Source: Aliisedimentitalea scapharcae (GTDB taxonomy: Bacteria > Pseudomonadota > Alphaproteobacteria > Rhodobacterales > Rhodobacteraceae). Taken from it: 64,000 bases of DNA. Below the pieces are notes generated by a model. That model was not told the origin of the DNA. It made no database searches and saw only the letters and a list, made by a program, of their open reading frames with translations. A program made the position numbers and the translations under genes. Of the stretch, positions 51,289-60,558 are shown piece by piece (positions within the stretch are counted from its first letter, which is position 1; each line of letters begins with the position of its first letter). Where the stretch lies: NCBI RefSeq assembly GCF_045277565.1, contig NZ_CP123584.1, forward strand, positions 3,658,001 to 3,722,000. The letters run 5' to 3'.

Positions 51289-51619
51289 ATTGTCCTCCCT
51301 CCACCCCGCGGGGCGGTATGTTGCCGACACGTTGGCCAGCTGGTGCGCCTTTTGTTCTGAGGTCGACGATCAACGTCCGATCCTCATTGGCGTCAAAAAC
51401 AGACTAGCGAGTATGTTTTTTCCCTGTCAATCCGCGCGACCCAGCGTCAAAATGGAAAAAACCGCAAAACACGGCAAACTGACGGCGGGGCAACATGTGA
51501 TCCCGGCTGGAAGGGCGGGGGGCAATGGGCGTCACGGCCCAGACAGACCAGACTCAATGCGTCCCCAGACCGGCTCCACACGCACCGGCTCGAACACAGC
51601 CTCCAAACCGGAAGGAAAA
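51289..51619. other. Divergent promoter region between livH and the TetR gene
   Basis: About 330 bp with no credible gene. It should carry the promoters for both directions and the TetR operator; no clear palindrome was found by eye. The plus-strand frame is open through it, but coding quality is poor before the ATG at 51620. Confidence 0.4.
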
Positions 51620-52252
51620 ATGCTCGAAACTTTATCGACTTCCAAAAGTGAGATCCTGGACGCAGCCGCGTGGTGTTTTATGACGCAGGGCTGCGACTCG
51701 GCTTCGATTGATGATATCGCCGGACACCTGGGGTCGACCAAGGGGCGGATCTATCACCACTTTCCCTCCAAGGGCGCATTGCTGAGCGCCGTGCAATTGC
51801 GCGCCGCCCGGTTCACCTATCGTGCGGTTGCCCCGGTCGTTGATCTGGATCTGTCCCCGGATCGCTGCCTGCACCAGATGTCACGCACCCACGTACAGGA
51901 GGTCCTGCGCACCCTGCCCTATCACAAGGTCGTCCTGCAAAGCTTCAGCGCCGTCGATCCAAAGTCTCCGATCGCCTTTGAACAGGACCTGCGCACGCAG
52001 CTGCGCAAAGAGCAGCGGTATTATGCCGGGTTGTTTCTGGACGTCATCAAACGTGGACAGACGGACGGCTGTTTTACCATGGGCGGAGACCCGAGGGTCG
52101 CCATGGCCAGCGTGCTGACCCTGCTGAACGCACCACTGTTCTGGTATCAGCCGCGCCAGGACAATTCAAAACGCTTTGACACGGCCTTGGCGGGCCAACT
52201 GGCCGCCATGGCGGTGGCCTCTCTGAAACATCCCAGCGACGGCGCGCTGTGA
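51620..52252 (+). CDS. TetR/AcrR-family transcriptional regulator
   Basis: 210 aa from the ATG at 51620, preceded by ggaaggaaa. N-terminal TetR_N HTH (about 8-55; SEILDAAAWCFMTQGCDSAS, IAGHLGSTKGRIYHHFPSK). The C-terminal ligand domain resembles the TetR_C_17/CoA-ester-sensing type and includes QDLRTQLRKEQRYYAGLF. Divergent from the Liv transporter and acyl-CoA ligase, it probably represses them until the acid or its CoA ester is present. Confidence 0.9.
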   Translation: MLETLSTSKSEILDAAAWCFMTQGCDSASIDDIAGHLGSTKGRIYHHFPSKGALLSAVQLRAARFTYRAVAPVVDLDLSPDRCLHQMSRTHVQEVLRTLPYHKVVLQSFSAVDPKSPIAFEQDLRTQLRKEQRYYAGLFLDVIKRGQTDGCFTMGGDPRVAMASVLTLLNAPLFWYQPRQDNSKRFDTALAGQLAAMAVASLKHPSDGAL

Positions 52253-52460
52253 TCCATGCTGCACAGGGGCGCTGCCCCTCTGCCCCGTCGGGGCATTCAC
52301 CCCGGAGTTTTTGGGCGAGATGAATGAAGGAGCGGGGTGCCCGGCTCCCTCATTGGTGTGTTGAAGAGCGGCATCGGGGCCCCGCCCAGCCGCGCCCAGA
52401 CCCCCCCAGTCCCGGCCAGCCGCGCCCGGACCGCCTTGCCAGTGCCGTGCGGTACGGCGT

Positions 52461-54152
52461 TCAGCCCATCCAGCGGCGCACCGGCGCATTGCTTTCTTCC
52501 AGCGCCTGCGTGACCACGTCGATCAGGGTCGGACCGTCATGGGCAATCGCCTCACGCAGCACCCGCTCGAGATCGTCGGGATTCTCCACCCGCCAGGACT
52601 TCACACCATAGGCCGCAGCAACGGCGGCGTGATCCGTCCGATTGAAGTCCACATTGTAATAGCGCGCGTCCTTGTCGGCAAATTGGCTGGCCTTGATCCA
52701 GCCAAAGTTCGAATTCGAGAACACGATATAGGTGATCGGCGCGCGCGCACGACAGACAGTTTCCAGTTCACCCACTGTGAACCCAAAGGAGCCATCCCCC
52801 ATCAGCGCCACGGTTTTCGACGCAGGGCGTCCGAACCACGCCCCCAGCGCCGCCGACAGCGAATAGCCCAGCGCGCCATGGGCCCGGTTGGTGATGAAAT
52901 GACGCCCCGGTTGCGGCAGTTGGTAGTAGGCCGAGAAATAGGGGCAGCTGGTGCCGGGGTCCGACACCACGGTGGCGTCCGCAGGCAGCGTGTTCATCAG
53001 CGCCTGGATCACCCGTTCCGGGCGGATCGGGGCCTGATCCGATTGTGCCAGCTTGTCAAAGATCTCGAACTTGCGCGCTTTTCGTTCGGCAATCGCCGCC
53101 GCGCCGCCGAATGTGTCAGCCCCCTGATCGCGGGTGTCCAGCACCGCGTTGACCTCGGCCAATGCCAGGCGCAGATCGCCCACCACCGCCACTTCGGTCT
53201 GGTAATTGGCGTTCATCACCATCGGGTCATTGTCGAAATGTACGATACGGGTGCCGGGTTTGGGAGCCTCCCATCGCGCTGTGGTGGTAGACCCGGCACG
53301 CGCGCCCATGAACACCACAAGGTCCGCGGCCTCCATCATCTCCCAGGTCTCATCGGTGCCGCCGTTCGACCCGACAACGCCCAGACAGTTGGGGTGGGTT
53401 TCCGCCAGCGAGCCCTGCCCCGAGATCGAGGTGGCGACCGGAATGTCCAGACGGGTGGCAAGGCGGTCCAGCTCCTCCATCGCGCCGGCAATCACCACAC
53501 CGCCGCCACAGACGATCAGCGGGTTTTTCGCCGAAACGATCGCCTCAACTGCCGCCTGCGCCGCGCCGGGGGCCGGGGCCTGAGGATAGGCCGGATAACT
53601 GTTGGTCGCGCCATCCGCCCAGATGTCCGATGGGTCCACCGCATCATATTGCACGTCATAGGGCAGACCAATATGGGCCGCCCCCGACCGCCCCGTGGTC
53701 ATCGCACGAAACGCCGCACGCACCATGCGCGGGATATGGTCGGACCGTTTGATCACCGTGTTCCATTTGGTCAGCGGCGCCATCAGCGCCTCCTGATTGA
53801 CCTCGGTCAGCGGGTATTTCCCATAAGAGGCCACCGAAATATCAGTGGTGATGCCCAGCACAGCATAGGAGCTCTCGGATGCTTCGATCAGACCCGGCAG
53901 GATATAGGTCGCACCACCGCCTGACGGCCCTTCGGCCACGCCGACCTTGCCGGTCACGCGGGAATAGCCATCCGCCATATAGGTGGCGCTGCGTTCGTCG
54001 CGGGTCAGCACATGGGTGATGTTGTGATCCAGCCGCAGCATCGCGTCGTAAAACGGCAGCGTGGTATCCCCACACAGGCCAAAGATATGTTCGACGCCCT
54101 GTGCCTCGAGCATACGCACCATCGCTTCGGCACCATTCATCTGGTTTTCCAT
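52461..54152 (-). CDS. Thiamine diphosphate-dependent enzyme (acetolactate synthase-like)
   Basis: 563 aa from the ATG at 54152 with gggggag in front; MNGAEAMVRMLEAQGVEHIFG four codons later is the family start. Three domains: N-terminal PYR domain with the catalytic Glu in LTRDERSATYMADGYSR, a middle FAD/nucleotide-like domain (ICGGGVVIAGAMEELDRLA), and a C-terminal PP domain with the ThDP motif MGDGSFGFTVGELETVCRA and SNSNFGWIK. The family includes acetolactate synthase, glyoxylate carboligase, sulfoacetaldehyde acetyltransferase and benzoylformate decarboxylase. Divergent from the GntR gene. Substrate unresolved. Confidence 0.88.
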   Translation of the reverse strand: MENQMNGAEAMVRMLEAQGVEHIFGLCGDTTLPFYDAMLRLDHNITHVLTRDERSATYMADGYSRVTGKVGVAEGPSGGGATYILPGLIEASESSYAVLGITTDISVASYGKYPLTEVNQEALMAPLTKWNTVIKRSDHIPRMVRAAFRAMTTGRSGAAHIGLPYDVQYDAVDPSDIWADGATNSYPAYPQAPAPGAAQAAVEAIVSAKNPLIVCGGGVVIAGAMEELDRLATRLDIPVATSISGQGSLAETHPNCLGVVGSNGGTDETWEMMEAADLVVFMGARAGSTTTARWEAPKPGTRIVHFDNDPMVMNANYQTEVAVVGDLRLALAEVNAVLDTRDQGADTFGGAAAIAERKARKFEIFDKLAQSDQAPIRPERVIQALMNTLPADATVVSDPGTSCPYFSAYYQLPQPGRHFITNRAHGALGYSLSAALGAWFGRPASKTVALMGDGSFGFTVGELETVCRARAPITYIVFSNSNFGWIKASQFADKDARYYNVDFNRTDHAAVAAAYGVKSWRVENPDDLERVLREAIAHDGPTLIDVVTQALEESNAPVRRWMG

Positions 54153-54202
54153 CGTCGGAAACTCCCCCGGTTCATCGCCCGCCACGGGCCTGCGTTCAAA
54201 AT

Positions 54203-54210
54203 TGTATACA
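54203..54210. promoter_or_regulatory. Candidate GntR operator in the divergent region
   Basis: The palindrome tgtataca within attgtatacag, 50 bp upstream of the ThDP gene start. FCD-type GntR regulators commonly bind TTGTATACAA-like sites, and the next gene encodes such a regulator. Confidence 0.5.
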
Positions 54211-54285
54211 GCTTAAAATGCAATATTGCACACGAGTCAATCCCGTATTAAGGTCACCCTGAACACACACCCGGCGAGGATTGGG

Positions 54286-54990
54286 ATGGCGAAACCAGAA
54301 AGCCCCAGATCAGAAAGCAATGTAGACCGGCTGTACGAGGCGCTCAGACGCATGGCGTCGGATTTCGCCTTTAAACCCGATGCGCGGATCAACGAAAGCG
54401 CGCTGGCCACACAGCTGGATGCCTCGCGCACCCCGATCCGCGAAGCGCTGAACCGGCTGGTGGCCGAGGGGTTCCTGACCTTTCAATCGGGGCGCGGGTT
54501 TTTTTGCCGGTCCCTGTCGCCCGAATTGGTGATGGATCTGTACGAGGCCCGCGTCGCGGTCGAAGTCGAAGCCGTCCGGCTGGCCTGTGTGCGTGGCAGC
54601 GACGCTGAGATCACATCGCTGATGAACGAACTCGACGAAATCGCCCCGGATTATACCCCCGATGCCGATCCGGAATCCCTGTTGGCGATGGATGAACGGT
54701 TTCACGGCCAACTGGCCGCTCTTTCGGGCAATGGTGAACTGGGTCGGATGCTGGCCAATCTGAACGACCGGATCCGCTATATCCGTCTCATCGACCTGAA
54801 ACGCCTGCGCGAGACCGCCAATGACGGTCAGACCATGGTGTCGGCCCATCGTCGCATCCTCGAGGCGATTGCCAGCCGCGATGCAGATGCGGCCAGCACC
54901 CAAATGCGTGCCCACATCGAACGCCGTCGCGAAGGCGCGACGCAGGCGGTGCGCGACGCCTACGCCCAACTTTATGTTCCGGAATTCTAA
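54286..54990 (+). CDS. GntR-family (FadR/FCD-type) transcriptional regulator
   Basis: 234 aa from the ATG at 54286 after gaggattggg. N-terminal winged helix at about 15-75 (INESALATQLDASRTPIREA, RLVAEGFLTFQSGRGFF). C-terminal FCD domain (about 85-215; LYEARVAVEVEAVRLAC, MDERFHGQLAALSGN, SAHRRILEAIASRDADAAST) with the histidines that bind metal and ligand. Starts divergently from the ThDP enzyme and 13 bp ahead of the racemase-family gene; it probably controls both. Confidence 0.92.
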   Translation: MAKPESPRSESNVDRLYEALRRMASDFAFKPDARINESALATQLDASRTPIREALNRLVAEGFLTFQSGRGFFCRSLSPELVMDLYEARVAVEVEAVRLACVRGSDAEITSLMNELDEIAPDYTPDADPESLLAMDERFHGQLAALSGNGELGRMLANLNDRIRYIRLIDLKRLRETANDGQTMVSAHRRILEAIASRDADAASTQMRAHIERRREGATQAVRDAYAQLYVPEF

Positions 54991-55003
54991 AGGAAACCAC
55001 CCC

Positions 55004-55756
55004 ATGTCCACACTCAGTTCCACATTCGGGGGCGGCAAGACAGTCTATGGCGCATCGGTCGGTATCCTGATGCTGGAAACCCGATTTCCCCGCATTCCCG
55101 GTGACATGGGCAATGCGTTGACCTGGCCGTTTCCGGTGCAATACCGGGTTGTGCGCGGTGCCTCACCGGACAAGGTGGTGCGCGGAAACCCCAAGGATCT
55201 CCTGGATATCTTTGTCGAGGCAGGTCAGGATCTGGTTGCTTCGGGGTGTGATGGCATCACCACCAATTGTGGCTTTCTGGCGCTGGTTCAGGACGATCTG
55301 CGCGCGGCGTTGGGCGTTCCGGTGGCGACCTCATCGCTCATGCAGGTGCCGATGGTCCAGGCGCTGTTGCCTCCGGGCAAGAAGGTGGTGATTTTGACAA
55401 TTTCCAAGGCAACCCTGAGCGACGCCCACCTGCGCGCTGCCAATGTGCCTGCGGATACGCTGGTCTATGGCACCGATGGCGGAACCGTCTTTACCCGCGA
55501 CATCCTCGGGGACGCAGCCGAAATCGACTTTGCCGCCTGCCGCCAGGACATGCTGGATGCAGCGGACGAGATCATGGCCAATGAACCCAACGTGGGCGCC
55601 ATCGTGCTGGAGTGTACCAATATGGTTCCCTACGCGGCTGATGTGCGCAAACGCACCGGTCTGCCGGTCTATTCGATCGAGAGCTTTGTGAGCTGGTTTC
55701 AGGCCGGGCTGATGCCGCGCCGTTACCCTCTGGATCTGGACGACCCGCGGCGATAA
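55004..55756 (+). CDS. Aspartate/glutamate racemase-family protein
   Basis: 250 aa; the ATG follows aaaggaaaccacccc. Asp/Glu/hydantoin racemase fold with both catalytic cysteines: GITTNCGFLALVQDD (about 87) and IVLECTNMVPYAADV (about 205). Cofactor-independent racemases, maleate isomerases and arylmalonate decarboxylases share this pattern. The VPxxTSSLMQVPMVQALLP-like stretch resembles uncharacterised members next to GntR genes. It forms an operon with the GntR gene. Substrate unknown. Confidence 0.85.
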   Translation: MSTLSSTFGGGKTVYGASVGILMLETRFPRIPGDMGNALTWPFPVQYRVVRGASPDKVVRGNPKDLLDIFVEAGQDLVASGCDGITTNCGFLALVQDDLRAALGVPVATSSLMQVPMVQALLPPGKKVVILTISKATLSDAHLRAANVPADTLVYGTDGGTVFTRDILGDAAEIDFAACRQDMLDAADEIMANEPNVGAIVLECTNMVPYAADVRKRTGLPVYSIESFVSWFQAGLMPRRYPLDLDDPRR

Positions 55757-55803
55757 CCGCAAAACAGCCCCCACATGGGCGGCACTGTCGCGGCACCGTC
55801 TCG

Positions 55804-55868
55804 GACACATTGGGGAAACATCGGGGACACATCGGGGACACATGGGGAGGGGGACATCGGGGGGGGGG
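55804..55868. repeat. Short tandem repeat (cacatcgggga) ending in a 10-G tract
   Basis: Five imperfect 10-12-bp units (acacattgggga, aacatcgggga, cacatcgggga, cacatgggga, gacatcgggg) end in ten consecutive G residues at 55859-55868, just after the stop codon of the TetR gene on the other strand. Slippage-prone. Confidence 0.8.
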
Positions 55869-55874
55869 AGCCCC

Positions 55875-56537
55875 CTATTTCAACGTCGCCTCCATCCCCG
55901 CCACGCAAAACGTCAACAACACCTTGTCATCCGGGCTGCGCAGACGCGGACCTTCGCCGCCCAGCGCCTCGATCCGCCACGCCGACGTCACCTGCGCCAA
56001 CAGCGCCGCGACGGAATAGGTGAACCCGGCTGAAACCCGCCGCTTGGACACCCGCGGATAGAGCGCGGCAATTTCATCGACAAATTGCTGCGCAACGGGG
56101 TCGAAACACACCATCGCCAGCGATCGCCACCGGGTGTCAGCCGACACATAGGCCACCAGACGGGCATAGGCCATCCACTGCGCCCCCCCGGTCCGTGCCA
56201 GCTCCAGATAGGGCAGCAGGAAACACTCCATGATTGCCGGCACATCCAGATCCCCCACTGCCCTGCGACCGGCCAGCGCCTCCAGCCGACGCCGGGACAG
56301 CTCATCCGCGCGCCGCGCAACCACCACATGGAACAAGGCCGCCTTGTTGCCCGCGTGATGCGACACCAGCCCCACCTGAACCTGGGCCTCTACCGCAATG
56401 TCGCGCATCGACGTGCCATCAAACCCGCGCTCTGCAAACAGCCGCTCGGCCGCATCCAGGATCCGTGCACGGGTTTGCAACGACCGCTGTGACGGGGCGC
56501 GCTGGCGTTGTTTGTCTGGTCCAGCGTCCGAATTCAT
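55875..56537 (-). CDS. TetR-family transcriptional regulator
   Basis: 220 aa from the ATG at 56537; an in-frame start at 56552 would add five residues. TetR_N HTH at about 22-70 (ARILDAAERLFAERGFDGTS, VGLVSHHAGNKAALFHVV) and a larger C-terminal domain (about 90-215; MECFLLPYLELARTGG, FVDEIAALYP) of the TetR_C type. Sits divergently, 61 bp from the flavin monooxygenase operon, with a TetR-like palindrome between the two. Confidence 0.9.
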   Translation of the reverse strand: MNSDAGPDKQRQRAPSQRSLQTRARILDAAERLFAERGFDGTSMRDIAVEAQVQVGLVSHHAGNKAALFHVVVARRADELSRRRLEALAGRRAVGDLDVPAIMECFLLPYLELARTGGAQWMAYARLVAYVSADTRWRSLAMVCFDPVAQQFVDEIAALYPRVSKRRVSAGFTYSVAALLAQVTSAWRIEALGGEGPRLRSPDDKVLLTFCVAGMEATLK

Positions 56538-56556
56538 GACTCTGCCTTGCATTATT

Positions 56557-56572
56557 TTGAACGTTCGTACAA
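56557..56572. promoter_or_regulatory. Candidate TetR operator between divergent genes
   Basis: ttgaacgttcgtacaa, an imperfect palindrome (ttgaacg against cgtacaa) midway between the TetR start and the monooxygenase start. Confidence 0.55.
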
Positions 56573-56598
56573 TCTAAGGAAAAATTGGCGGAGGGGCA

Positions 56599-57954
56599 AT
56601 GTCAGATTATTCAGACCGATATGCGTTGATCGGCGCGGGCCCCATGGGGTTGGCCATGGCCAAGGTCCTGCTTGAACAGGGGATCTCGTTTCAGGGGTTC
56701 GAACTGCATTCGGATGTCGGTGGCCTGTGGGACATCGATTCCCCCCGGTCCACGATGTACGACAGCGCGCATCTGATTTCGTCCAAACACATGACCGAAT
56801 TCACCGATTTTCCGATGCGGCCAGACACGGCCGAATACCCGTCGCACCACGCCCTCAAGCACTATTTCCACGACTTTGCCGACCACTTTGACCTGCGCCC
56901 CCATTATCACTTTGATGCCGAAGTCACCCGGATAGAACCGCTGGGCGGCGACGGTGATGGCTGGGCCGTCCACTGGTGCGATGCAGACGGGGACCATCAG
57001 GAGATTTTTGCCGGGGTGATGATCGCGAACGGAACGCTCAGCGAACCCAATCTGCCCCGGTTCAAAGGCCAGTTCGACGGAGAACTGATTCACGCATCGC
57101 AATATCGCGCACCATCCCAGTTCGATGGCAAACGCGTGCTGGTGGTCGGGGCCGGAAACTCGGGCTGCGACATTGCGGTCGATGCCATTCACCACGGCAC
57201 CCGCTGCGACCTGTCAATGCGCCGCGGCTATTACTTTGTCCCCAAATACGTCTTTGGCCGCCCGGCCGACACCATGGGGGGTGCCATCAAGCTGCCGATG
57301 TGGCTGAAACGCAAGGTCGACGGGATGATCCTGAAATGGTTTGTCGGCGATCCGCAGAAATACGGCTTTCCCAAGCCCGATTATGCGCTGTACGAAAGCC
57401 ACCCTGTGGTGAACTCGCTGGTGCTGTACCACGCCGGGCATGGGGACCTGACAATTCGCCCTGACATCGACCACCTGGATGGCAAAACCGTTGTGTTTCG
57501 CGGTGGTCAGACCGGCGAATACGACATGATCCTGGCCGCCACAGGCTACAAGCTGCACTATCCGTTCATCGACCACAGCCTGCTGAACTGGCAGGGCGAT
57601 GCCCCCCATCTGTATCTTAACGCGATGCATCCCCACCGCGACGACCTGTTTGTGCTCGGCATGGTCGAAGCCTCGGGGCTGGGCTGGCAGGGCCGCCACG
57701 AACAGGCCGAAATGGTTGCGCGCTATATCACCGGGCTGCGCAACAACCACCCCCAGGCTCAGGCGTTGCACTCCGAAAAATCCGCAGGATTTCAACGCGC
57801 GACCGGCGGGATGGCCTATCTGGACGTGCCCCGCATGGCCTATTACGTCGACAAGGCGACGTATCGCACGGCCGTGACCCGCTGGATCAAACGGCTCGCC
57901 AGTCCCGGACCAACCCGCCACGCCCCCCAGAACGCTGTCGAGGCCACCCAATGA
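56599..57954 (+). CDS. Flavin-containing monooxygenase (FMO/BVMO-like)
   Basis: 451 aa. N-terminal FAD motif ALIGAGPMGLAMAKVLLEQG (about 10-29), the ExxSDVGGLW turn, and a second dinucleotide motif VLVVGAGNSGCDIAVDA for NADPH at about 178. FKGQFDGELIHASQYR is the FMO fingerprint (FxGxxxHxxxY) in which the usual F-x-G-x3-H is spaced by an insertion. Such enzymes oxidise nitrogen, sulfur or carbonyl groups of small lipophilic substrates. First of four genes linked by 4-bp overlaps, ahead of a bile-acid-type symporter and two SDRs. Confidence 0.88.
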   Translation: MSDYSDRYALIGAGPMGLAMAKVLLEQGISFQGFELHSDVGGLWDIDSPRSTMYDSAHLISSKHMTEFTDFPMRPDTAEYPSHHALKHYFHDFADHFDLRPHYHFDAEVTRIEPLGGDGDGWAVHWCDADGDHQEIFAGVMIANGTLSEPNLPRFKGQFDGELIHASQYRAPSQFDGKRVLVVGAGNSGCDIAVDAIHHGTRCDLSMRRGYYFVPKYVFGRPADTMGGAIKLPMWLKRKVDGMILKWFVGDPQKYGFPKPDYALYESHPVVNSLVLYHAGHGDLTIRPDIDHLDGKTVVFRGGQTGEYDMILAATGYKLHYPFIDHSLLNWQGDAPHLYLNAMHPHRDDLFVLGMVEASGLGWQGRHEQAEMVARYITGLRNNHPQAQALHSEKSAGFQRATGGMAYLDVPRMAYYVDKATYRTAVTRWIKRLASPGPTRHAPQNAVEATQ

Positions 57955-58871
57955 ACATCGACGACGTCGCGCTGAACTTCAGCCCCGGATCACTGACACT
58001 GCTGAATGCGATCCTGGCGATCGTCATGTTTTCCATTGCCATTGATTTGTCCCCTGCCGACTTTCGCCGATTGGCACGGGCCCCCCGAGCGTTGATCACC
58101 GGGTTGATCTCGCAGTTTCTTGTGCTGCCGGTCCTGACCTTTGTTCTGATCTGGATCACTGCGCCGCGCCCGTCAATTGCGCTGGGTCTGATCCTGGTTG
58201 CCGCCTGCCCCGGTGGCAATATCTCGAATTTCATCACCCATCGCGCCGGAGGCAATTCCGCCCTTTCGGTATCGATGACCGCCTTTGCCACGGTCGGGGC
58301 CATTGTGCTGACCCCGCTCAATATCGCGCTTTGGGGCAGCCTCTATCCGCCAACCCGCGCGATCCTGCAGTCCACCGCCATCGACCCGGTTCAGATCGCC
58401 GTCACCGTCTCCCTGATGCTGATCCTGCCTCTGGTACTGGGCGTGCAGTTGAACCAGCGCCACCCGGAATTGACCGCGCGCCTGCGCAAACCGCTGCAAA
58501 TCGTTTCCTTCCTGATCTTTGTCGCCTTTGTGCTGCTGGCGCTGGCCGCCAATTGGAGCTTTTTCCTGGGCTTTGCCGGGACCGTCGCAGGGCTTGTCGT
58601 CCTGCACAATTCGCTGGCTCTGGGCGGCGGGTATCTGACAGCAACGCTGGCTGGTCTGTCCGCCTTTGACCGGCGCGCCGTGACCATTGAAACCGGCATT
58701 CAGAATTCGGGTCTGGGGTTGGTGCTGATCTTTGCCTTTTTCAATGGGTTGGGCGGCATGGCCGTGGTCGCCGCCTTTTGGGGCATCTGGCACGCGATAT
58801 CCGGTATCGCGCTGGCCGGCGTCCTGGCCCGCACACCGCTGGACCGCCCAGAACCGGAGCCCACCGCATGA
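57951..58871 (+). CDS. Bile acid:sodium symporter-family (SBF) transporter
   Basis: 306 aa; ATGA overlap with the monooxygenase gene. About nine hydrophobic helices; the family motif CPGGNISNFITHRAGGNSALS (about 85) and IETGIQNSGLGLVLI (about 245) are the conserved sodium-binding regions. Members take up bile acids, pyruvate or other organic anions with Na+, or export them. Immediately downstream, two SDR genes suggest its cargo is a ring alcohol or ketone. Confidence 0.88.
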   Translation: MNIDDVALNFSPGSLTLLNAILAIVMFSIAIDLSPADFRRLARAPRALITGLISQFLVLPVLTFVLIWITAPRPSIALGLILVAACPGGNISNFITHRAGGNSALSVSMTAFATVGAIVLTPLNIALWGSLYPPTRAILQSTAIDPVQIAVTVSLMLILPLVLGVQLNQRHPELTARLRKPLQIVSFLIFVAFVLLALAANWSFFLGFAGTVAGLVVLHNSLALGGGYLTATLAGLSAFDRRAVTIETGIQNSGLGLVLIFAFFNGLGGMAVVAAFWGIWHAISGIALAGVLARTPLDRPEPEPTA

Positions 58872-59803
58872 CCCGCATTCTGATCACCGGTGCGTCAGGC
58901 ATGATTGGGCACGCCCTGCTGGACCTGCTGGGAAAGACCTCACACGACATCATCGCGACCGATCTGCGCGCGCCCGCCTTGCCCACAGCGGCCCGGTTCC
59001 TGCCCATGGACGTGACAGGATCGGACCCGGAGCGCGTGATCACCCAAACCCGACCGGATGTGATTGTGCATCTCGCGTCGATCGTCACCCCGTCTGCCGG
59101 TGCCAGCCGGGATTTGGCCCATGCCGTCGATGTCACCGGCACCCGGAACGTGCTGCGGGCAGCCTGCGCCAACGGGGTGCGGCGACTGGTGGTGACATCC
59201 TCGGGGGCTGCCTATGGCTATCACGCCGACAACCCAGTGCCCCTGCGCGAAACCGATGCCCTGCGGGGCAACCCGGAATTTGCCTACGCCGATCACAAAC
59301 GCCAGGTCGAAGAGATGCTGGCCCAAGCGCGTCAAAGCCACCCCTCGCTCGAACAGGTCGTGCTGCGGGTTGGCACGGTTCTGGGCGCAGATACCAACAA
59401 CCAGATCACCGCGCTGTTTCACAAACCCCGCCTGTTGGCGGTGCGCGGCTGCGACAGCCCGTTTGTCTTTATCTGGACCCAGGATCTGGCGCATATTCTA
59501 CTGCGCGCCTGCACCGATGGCCCGCCCGGTATTTTCAACGTCGCCGGGGATGGCAGCCTGGGCATCGACGATCTGGCCCGGTCACTGAACAAACCGGTCC
59601 TGCGCCTGCCCGCCACCGCGTTGAAAGCCGCCCTGGCGATCGCAAAGCCACTTGGCCTGACCCGCTATGGCCCCGAACAGGTCCGGTTCCTGCAATATCG
59701 CCCGGTTCTGGCCAATGAGCGCCTCAAATCCGACTTTGGCTATACGCCGCAGCTCGACAGTGCCCAGGTGTTTGACCTGTGGCGCAGACAGGCGGGCCTG
59801 TGA
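58868..59803 (+). CDS. NAD-dependent epimerase/dehydratase (extended SDR)
   Basis: 311 aa from the ATG at 58868 (ATGA overlap with the SBF gene). Rossmann GxxGxxG in ILITGASGMIGHALLDLLG; catalytic Tyr/Lys in FAYADHKRQVEEML (YxxxK written as YADHK), Ser in VTSSGAAYG. Later part EQVVLRVGTVLGADTNNQI. Extended SDR with NAD(P); may act as a dehydrogenase, epimerase or 3-beta-hydroxysteroid-type enzyme. Overlaps the following SDR by 4 bp. Confidence 0.88.
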   Translation: MTRILITGASGMIGHALLDLLGKTSHDIIATDLRAPALPTAARFLPMDVTGSDPERVITQTRPDVIVHLASIVTPSAGASRDLAHAVDVTGTRNVLRAACANGVRRLVVTSSGAAYGYHADNPVPLRETDALRGNPEFAYADHKRQVEEMLAQARQSHPSLEQVVLRVGTVLGADTNNQITALFHKPRLLAVRGCDSPFVFIWTQDLAHILLRACTDGPPGIFNVAGDGSLGIDDLARSLNKPVLRLPATALKAALAIAKPLGLTRYGPEQVRFLQYRPVLANERLKSDFGYTPQLDSAQVFDLWRRQAGL

Positions 59804-60558
59804 AAACCGCGGTCATTTCAGGCGGGGCCGGCGGGCTGGGCCGCGCGCTGAGCACGGCGCTGCAATCACAGGGTTGGCGGGTTGCGCTGATTGATCGCGA
59901 TATCTCAGGACTGGACAGGCACCCCACACAGTTGCCCCTGCAATGTGACCTGACCGACCCGGCACAATTGTCTGCAACCATGGATCAGCTGCTGACCGAT
60001 ACCCCCCAGATCGACCTGGCCATCTACAATGCCGGCGTCACCCATATCGGGTCCTTTGCCGATACCGCACCGGACACCCACCGCACCGTGTTTGACATCA
60101 ACTACTTCGCGGCCATCTCTATGGCCCATGCGCTGCTGCACCCGGTCCGCGCCGCCCGTGGCACACATCTGGCCATATCTTCCGTCGCCGGCTTTGCGCC
60201 CCTGCACAATCGCACCGCCTATGCCGCCTCAAAACACGCGCTCCAGGGCTTCTTCACGTCCCTGCGCTCCGAAGAACGCCGCCATGGCGTCACGGTCCAG
60301 ATCGCAGCCCCCTCCTTTGTCGCCACCAACACCGGCAATCCAGATCGCCAACCCGATGGGACTGCGCGCCCCGGCTCCGCTCCGGATGGCCTCGACTACA
60401 TGTCGCCCGAACAGGCCGCCCGACAGATTCTGCGCGGCCATGGGACCGGTCGCCCGATGATCCCTGTGGGCCGCATCGCGACAGCCGCCTGGTGGATCAA
60501 CGGCATCGCCCCCCGCCTCTATCAACGCCTCATGGAGCATCAGATACGCGGGCTGTGA
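59800..60558 (+). CDS. Short-chain dehydrogenase/reductase (classical SDR)
   Basis: 252 aa from the GTG at 59800, which overlaps the previous stop (GTGA); the frame extends further upstream, but the Rossmann strand starts here (KTAVISGGAGGLGRALS). NNAG equivalent YNAGV; catalytic Ser in LAISSVAGFAP and YxxxK in YAASKHALQGF. NADPH- or NADH-dependent oxidoreductase. Last of the four coupled genes; nothing downstream for 288 bp. Confidence 0.88.
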   Translation: MKTAVISGGAGGLGRALSTALQSQGWRVALIDRDISGLDRHPTQLPLQCDLTDPAQLSATMDQLLTDTPQIDLAIYNAGVTHIGSFADTAPDTHRTVFDINYFAAISMAHALLHPVRAARGTHLAISSVAGFAPLHNRTAYAASKHALQGFFTSLRSEERRHGVTVQIAAPSFVATNTGNPDRQPDGTARPGSAPDGLDYMSPEQAARQILRGHGTGRPMIPVGRIATAAWWINGIAPRLYQRLMEHQIRGL

